Source: Valencia hispanica
Lineage: Eukaryota; Chordata; Actinopteri; Cyprinodontiformes; Valenciidae
Reading direction: 5' to 3'
DNA: 64,000 nt
NCBI GenBank assembly: GCA_963556495.2
Contig: OY747704.1
Coordinates: forward strand, 5,554,001-5,618,000
Position 1 is the first letter of the stretch. Every line of letters begins with the position of its first letter. The translations under genes and the position numbers were made by a program. Below the pieces are notes generated by a model. The model was not told the origin of the DNA and made no database searches. It worked only from the letters and a program-made list of their open reading frames with translations. Of the stretch, positions 58,735 through 64,000 are shown in pieces.

Positions 58735-59235
58735 TTTTATTACTTTCATTTAAGTCAGAAGTATACATACACTTTATTGTGTCTTTAAACGAAAAGAAAA
58801 CTACATATCATTCCAATCTGATAGGTTGATGGAGTGCATCTGAGTTTATTGGTGGCACTGTGGAGGCATATAAAAGCTCACCTCAAACACAGAGCCTCTT
58901 TCTCTGACATCATGGGAAAATCAAGAGAAATCAACCAAGATATCAGCATAATCGTTGTAGACCTCCACAAGTGTATCTTGTTTAAGTGAAATGACATCCT
59001 TGCGTGTAATTTCCAGATGCCTGAAGGTCCCTTGTTCATCCATTCAGACAATAATACGAAAGTATAAAAACATGGGAATGTAGAACCGTCATACCACTCA
59101 GGACGGAGACAGATTCTGAGTCTCAGAGAGGAATGTTTTTTGGTGGGAAATGTGCAAATCAACCCCAGACCAACAGCAAAAGACCTTGTGAAAATACTGG
59201 CTGAAACTGGTAAGAAGGTGCCCAAGCAGGTGATG
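58735..59235 (+). pseudogene. Tc1-like element, N-terminal transposase relic
   Basis: Starts near AAGTCAGAAGTATACATACA (a Tc1 terminus), then MGKSREINQDISIIVVDLHK at 58913 and later INPRPTAKDLVKILAETGKK. The catalytic domain is missing. Confidence 0.7.
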
Positions 59236-60370
59236 ACTGTGTAATCTAGAAGTGTGTAACTGAGAGGACCAAAACCCCACCTTTAAGCTAAAGTTGGATT
59301 TCTGTACTTAGTTATTTGCCAGTAACACAAAAGATAATTTCCGAGATATTCGGAAGAGCAAGTAGGACAATGGCACCCTTGGTTACAAGAAAACAGTCAT
59401 TTTGTTAACTGTCATCAGATTTGTGAGTGCTCAGAGAATGAGGTTAGAGAGAGGTAGCCCTGTTTCCTGTTGATAAGACTGGTGGCAAGAGCTGCTTTTG
59501 ATTTGTGCATTTTTCTTCAAATGACAGAGACAGCGCCCAAACTGTCGAATTTTTCTCACACCTGGTTAACCACTTCAAGGTTTAGTCTCCACTCCCCATA
59601 CAGTGAATTAACCCAGGAGAGCAAATACTCCTATCTTTTTTAATCAAAAGTTCACAAGCTACTTTATAATGCCAGGCAATACGTCAATCTGAGCAATGAC
59701 CAAGATGAAGTTCCTCCATCTTTCAATTTCTGCACAAAACCATTAACATTTGGTCTAAACATGATTCTTTGTCAGGATGGAGTAATTTGTTATGGCTTGC
59801 TAATATTGAATGAGCAGAATAAATGCACAAAACCAGTTTAACATATTCAGGCTTTCTGAGCAGTACTCAGAAATGCCTAAATGTATTCTGCACAATGTGT
59901 GGCAAGGGACAGAAAAAAAGCATGCAAACAATTTGACCTCTGAACACCAGCAATGGGAAAAGGCTCATTTATTAGAAATTAGTTATGGTTAGAAAAAACA
60001 TTTGACCTTCTGCTCCCCAGGGACACATCAGGCCATTATATCTGACTGGCTTGGGAATTCAGTGACTTATTGGGAGCCATTTTCAAGATTAATTCTCTAA
60101 TCAGATGAAAGCTCACCAGTGAAGACACACACTGACCCTCACCAAGCCCCCAGGGAATTCCTCAGTGAAATCCTTTCAAAATAAAAGATGTTCAAGGACT
60201 GATCCCAGGAAAGGTGTTTTGTTTTTCTCTTCAGAACATCCAACAAACTCTGCTAATCATCCCATACCTGTTAAACAGATAGACAGTCAACTGGTGAAGA
60301 ATAAATGCGGTCACTTTTTCTCATCTGGGCAAAGTATAAACTTTACATCTTCCCCTTATAAATAGTCTCT
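59236..60370. other. Intergenic, nothing recognised
   Basis: AT-rich sequence with short frames only; no repeat end or exon recognised. Confidence 0.4.
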
Positions 60371-60740
60371 TCAGGTGTTATGAGTTTGGACCCAATCGGT
60401 GCCAAAATGGAAAAGCAGTGAGTGAAAAATCTAAGTACACCCTTGCTGCTTCCATGGGATTTAAGAGGAAGAGTATAGAAGCCAGGTGGTCTTAATAACA
60501 TGTACTGAGTTAATTTAACAGCCATTGTGACCACCACTATGAAAGTAGTTTTAGCAGTTTGTCGGTATGGAGCATACAGGTGTGTGTTGGTGCCACAATA
60601 TACTTGAAATATATTACAATGACTGATTAAAGATGAAAGGAATTTCAAAATGAAAGGAGGCAATAGATGGAATACAGTGAGGAACATAAGTATTTGAACA
60701 CCCTGAGTATTTGCAAGTTCTTCCACTTAGAAATTCTGAA
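60371..60740. mobile_element. Tc1-like terminal fragments
   Basis: CAGTGAGGAACATAAGTATTTGAAC near 60677 and AAAATCTAAGTACACCCTTG near 60428 are Tc1-family terminal phrases belonging to two different subfamilies, both one-ended. Confidence 0.5.
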
Positions 60741-60744
60741 GGGG

Positions 60745-61195
60745 TCTGAAATCATCCAGTTAGCTACAATGCCCTGCTGGATGGGGGGCATCGACTGGGA
60801 TGGTGCTTCAAGTAACTGAACATCCCCTGTGTCCTGTTATCAACTTTTTACTGTCTTTAATATAGAAAGTTCTCTTACATCAATTATTCTGTTCTTTCTG
60901 TGTCTCTGCTCTGTCTTCTCAAACCCCCAGATGATCATGGCAGATGACCGCTCGTATTGAGCCAGGTTCTGGTTCTGGTTCTGCTGGAGGTTTCTTCCTG
61001 TTAAAGGAGAGTTTTTCCTCTCCACTATCGCTACATCCTTGCTCAGTATGAGGGATTGCTGTGGTTGGAGTCTGCATCAACGGGGCCCAACTGCCAGTCA
61101 ATGACTCGATGCAATCTGCTGGGATTCCTTAAATAGGAAAACTAAAACTTGAAACTGATTGGAATGTATGATTGCATGGAAATGACTTTTCTTGT
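60745..61195 (+). mobile_element. CR1/L2-associated LINE 3' region, inverted relative to 50885
   Basis: GGGGGGCATCGACTGGGATG, CTGGAGGTTTCTTCCTGTTA and TGCAATCTGCTGGGATTCCT are reverse complements of phrases at 50990-51370. No coding part present. 61196-62460 shows nothing further that I recognise. Confidence 0.7.
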
Positions 61196-62467
61196 GACTC
61201 CCCTTCTCGGAGTTGACCTGCATTCAAAGTCCAAATAAATACACGCTGTAAAACATGCTTTGTAAAACAAGATGGAAGGCCGTGAGCAGGCTGACATCAC
61301 TTGGAACAAAGGAAACAGAAGAGGTGCATTGGTGAAATAATTTTTGTTTCTGGATTTTCAAAAAATGAAATCATCATGAAGAGAAAAAATTGATAAATCA
61401 ATTTAATCAATACATTGCCCAGTCATACACACTTCAACTACTCATTAGGGAATTGTCCTGATTTCATAGCCCTGAGGCTACACATAGACCTCTTTTAAAG
61501 TCAATGTTAAGTCTATATGTAATGCTAATTTACATCTATATATTTCATCTAGGGTTAGACCAAGGAAAACTACCATGTGTGATAGTGGTCTAAGCCTAGA
61601 TGTAGAATTTAGAGCCCACTAAAAAATTTGTAAATTTGCAAAAATGCCAGAAAGGATGAAGAAAAACGTAGCTTCATTTGCTTCAGTATGGATACATTTT
61701 ACTCTTTTTTTATTTTTATTGGTGTTATTGTGGTAATAATATCAAAGTCATGAACTCTACTTTAATTTTTTTGTTAAAATACAGAAATGAGCAAATATGC
61801 CATTTTCACACTTTTTTAATTGTAGTACCAAATGGAATCAACATACATTTCAATCTGAAGTGTTGTTAAACATTCAAGCTGCAGAACTACCTTATATGTC
61901 AGGAATACTAACTCAGATTGGTCTCCTGCCTCAAATTTACCTTGATAACTGGAGCAAAAATGATGAATCAGGACTTGCTGGACTCCTGAGCTACCTGTTG
62001 TCAGCCTGCGGCCCAGTCTCAGTTGGGGTGCTATAATGGAGGCATTTCAGCTGCAGCAGCAGCTGCTTTGCAGTTCACACCTGATCAACGACGACTGCAC
62101 TTCAAACAGGAATTTTCCATTTTCTATTTTCTGTCACACCGCATGGCTCACCTCCTCCCCCATCTCTGCCTCACAAGAGCCACCAGACCAATGGACAAGT
62201 GGTACTTTACAAATGAGTGAATGGTGTCAACAACACCCACAGCAGACAGAGATACAGCAGCATGCCTGGTATTTCAGGACCGCTACAAACTCAGCTGCTT
62301 TAGCTGTTCTCTTCTTGCTAATGTGTGACAGTAAAACTACAAAGCTGGCATGAGGAGTCAGTAAGTATAAGATTAACTAAAGGATGAAAACATTAAGAAA
62401 TCCAAAAATCAACAAACAGCTCAGAATGTTAGTTGCTGCTCTGTGGAAAAAAAGTAGTGGTCGCAGG

Positions 62468-63971
62468 CAGTAGTCGAGTTGTAAAAAAAATTCAGGGGGG
62501 ATGGTCATTTTTTCGCCTATCAAAAAATCTGGATTTAAATTTTTTAAAAGGTGGTATTGATAGAGTATTTTGTATCGCCGAATTGGCCGGAATGTTAGGG
62601 GACTACAACTGAATGTCCTGCATTAGAATTAAACAAGATCGGGTGAAATGGAGGCTTTATATATCTGTGAAGCAACGCCGATACCAGCACCTTGCAAAGA
62701 AGCCTGAGCAGATAATTGCAGTGCAGAAGAAGTTTTTCGTGCAAACTAGGCCTATACAAAACAAAGTATAGGATTAATTTAACATGAAAGACCAAACAAA
62801 ATGAGTCATTTCTATTTTATTCATTACAACCCTCACTTAATCCACATGCTCATGGCAGTTTCCAAACACTTTCGTAATCATGTTTTTTTCTATGGTTTTT
62901 CTTGCTCTTGTTCACATTCGTCCTGATTATGGCTAAATGTCGGCGCTGTCAGATGAGCTCTGACAAGGTGAACATTTTTCCTAGGCCGATTATGGCTGGA
63001 TGTGTAAAAAGAGTCGTTATCTAGTGTAGATTCAGCAAGCCGCATGCGTGTCTTGACTGAATGACAAGTCATGTATTTTAGCAAGCTAATTAACAAGAGA
63101 GATGTTCATCTTAGCTAGTTTGGAGGTTAGCATCCTGGGATCTGTGCTCCGTCTGTTCTCCGTCTGTAATAGCGCAGATTTTTTATGATCAATGTTTTAT
63201 TTCCGGACTAGTTTGTTTTGGCCGTAGTGAGAAAGGAGTGATACGCCTGCTACGTACCCATTTTAGACCAATGCGGTGTCAGAGTTTAACCGACGTGATG
63301 GCGTATGATGATATGGAGACAGCTAAGGTCATGATGAAAACTTCTTTAAAACTTACAAAACCGAGTACAAACATGTAGGCCTATGTAAAATGTGTTACAT
63401 GCATTTAACTTCCATGAAACATGAACAAGACATGGATTTCATGTTAAATCCATCTCTTGGTCTAAAACGGGTAGTAGCAGCCGTATCACTCCTTTCTCAC
63501 TATGGCCAAAACAAACTAGTCCCGAATTATAACGTCGATCATAAAAAACAGCGCTATTACAGAAGGAGAACTTTTACTTTTGAACTCAGTGCGAACTTAG
63601 AGATTTTATGAAGTAAACAGTTTTTGTAGATGCCAGAGGTCGGAACGAGATTAAACGAAAACTGGCTTCACCTGGCCTACTCGCAGGCATTAACCAAAAC
63701 AATGTTACATCATTGCGTTTCGTGCCCCTGTCCCTCGAATTTTATTAGACTGTTTATTTTCGCTCAACATGCGGAGACCTAACATTTTCTAATAATGAAA
63801 TAATTCCATATAGGCTAAGCCTATTTATGATTTATATTTCCATACAATATTTACTGTAAAATGGAAGGGAGGGAGATGGAGGATGGGACCTTTACTGGTG
63901 GAACGTTAAATGTCGGATTTCTTTCTAAGGGGAGCGGCGTCCCCCTCTGCTCCCCCTCAACTCGACTACTG
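62468..63971. mobile_element. Non-autonomous hAT-like element
   Basis: Ends are perfect 14-bp inverted repeats CAGTAGTCGAGTTG (62468-62481; inverted at 63958-63971), flanked by exact 8-bp direct repeats GTCGCAGG (62460-62467 and 63972-63979). An 8-bp duplication with CAG-type ends is the hAT signature (family knowledge). Inside, about 95-bp arms at 63166-63262 and 63470-63564 are inverted copies of each other (GACTAGTTTGTTTTGGCC, GTGAGAAAGGAGTGATACG in both). No transposase frame is present; 1504 bp. Confidence 0.85.
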
Positions 63972-64000
63972 GTCGCAGGGGAGTTTACAAAATTTTTTTT

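Overview
The window is teleost fish nuclear DNA, most likely from a percomorph such as a killifish or related cyprinodontiform (inference from the mix of repeat families, not proven). It is intron-rich and mostly AT-rich. It carries many decayed Tc1-like transposons, CR1/L2-type and RTE (Rex3-like) LINE fragments, hAT-like and Harbinger-like non-autonomous elements. I found no bacterial or viral gene organisation, no tRNA or rRNA gene and no CRISPR array.

Two real protein-coding genes can be reconstructed exon by exon, both on the minus strand. The first is fkbp15 (WAFL/FKBP133). Its start codon is at 27410, and 26 coding exons giving 898 codons run leftwards to 3389. The acidic C-terminal tail known from the human protein is not visible and presumably lies left of the window. 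The second is an FGF8-subfamily growth factor best matching fgf17: five coding exons, 213 residues, complete from ATG at 41296 to TAA at 31052. Both models keep reading frame across every junction with GT/AG splice sites.

Layout: 1-3388 holds a LINE fragment, a LINE 3' UTR fragment, a long-inverted-repeat element and a Tc1 relic. 3389-27410 is fkbp15, with repeat-filled introns (Tc1 relics, a LINE reverse-transcriptase relic, and a large foldback structure at 10380-12170). 27411-31050 is intergenic with two decayed Tc1/mariner copies. 31052-41296 is fgf17; its last intron is swollen to about 7.9 kb by a Tc1 element that was itself split by a 2.4 kb GC-rich, poly(A)-tailed sequence. 41297-64000 is upstream of fgf17: no convincing gene, but a Harbinger-like element (44540-45121), a Rex3-like LINE, a CR1/L2 LINE, two Tc1 pseudogenes and a 1.5 kb hAT-like element with perfect 8-bp target duplications (62468-63971).

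The two genes are not known to act together: FKBP15 is an endosome/actin protein and FGF17 a secreted signal. The most interesting observations are the GC-rich retroposon-like sequence at 32863-35242, the 33-nt alternative acceptor in fgf17 that would make FGF8/17 'a' and 'b' type isoforms, a possible extra 60-nt exon in fkbp15, and a more canonical FKBP pocket in fkbp15 than I recall for human.
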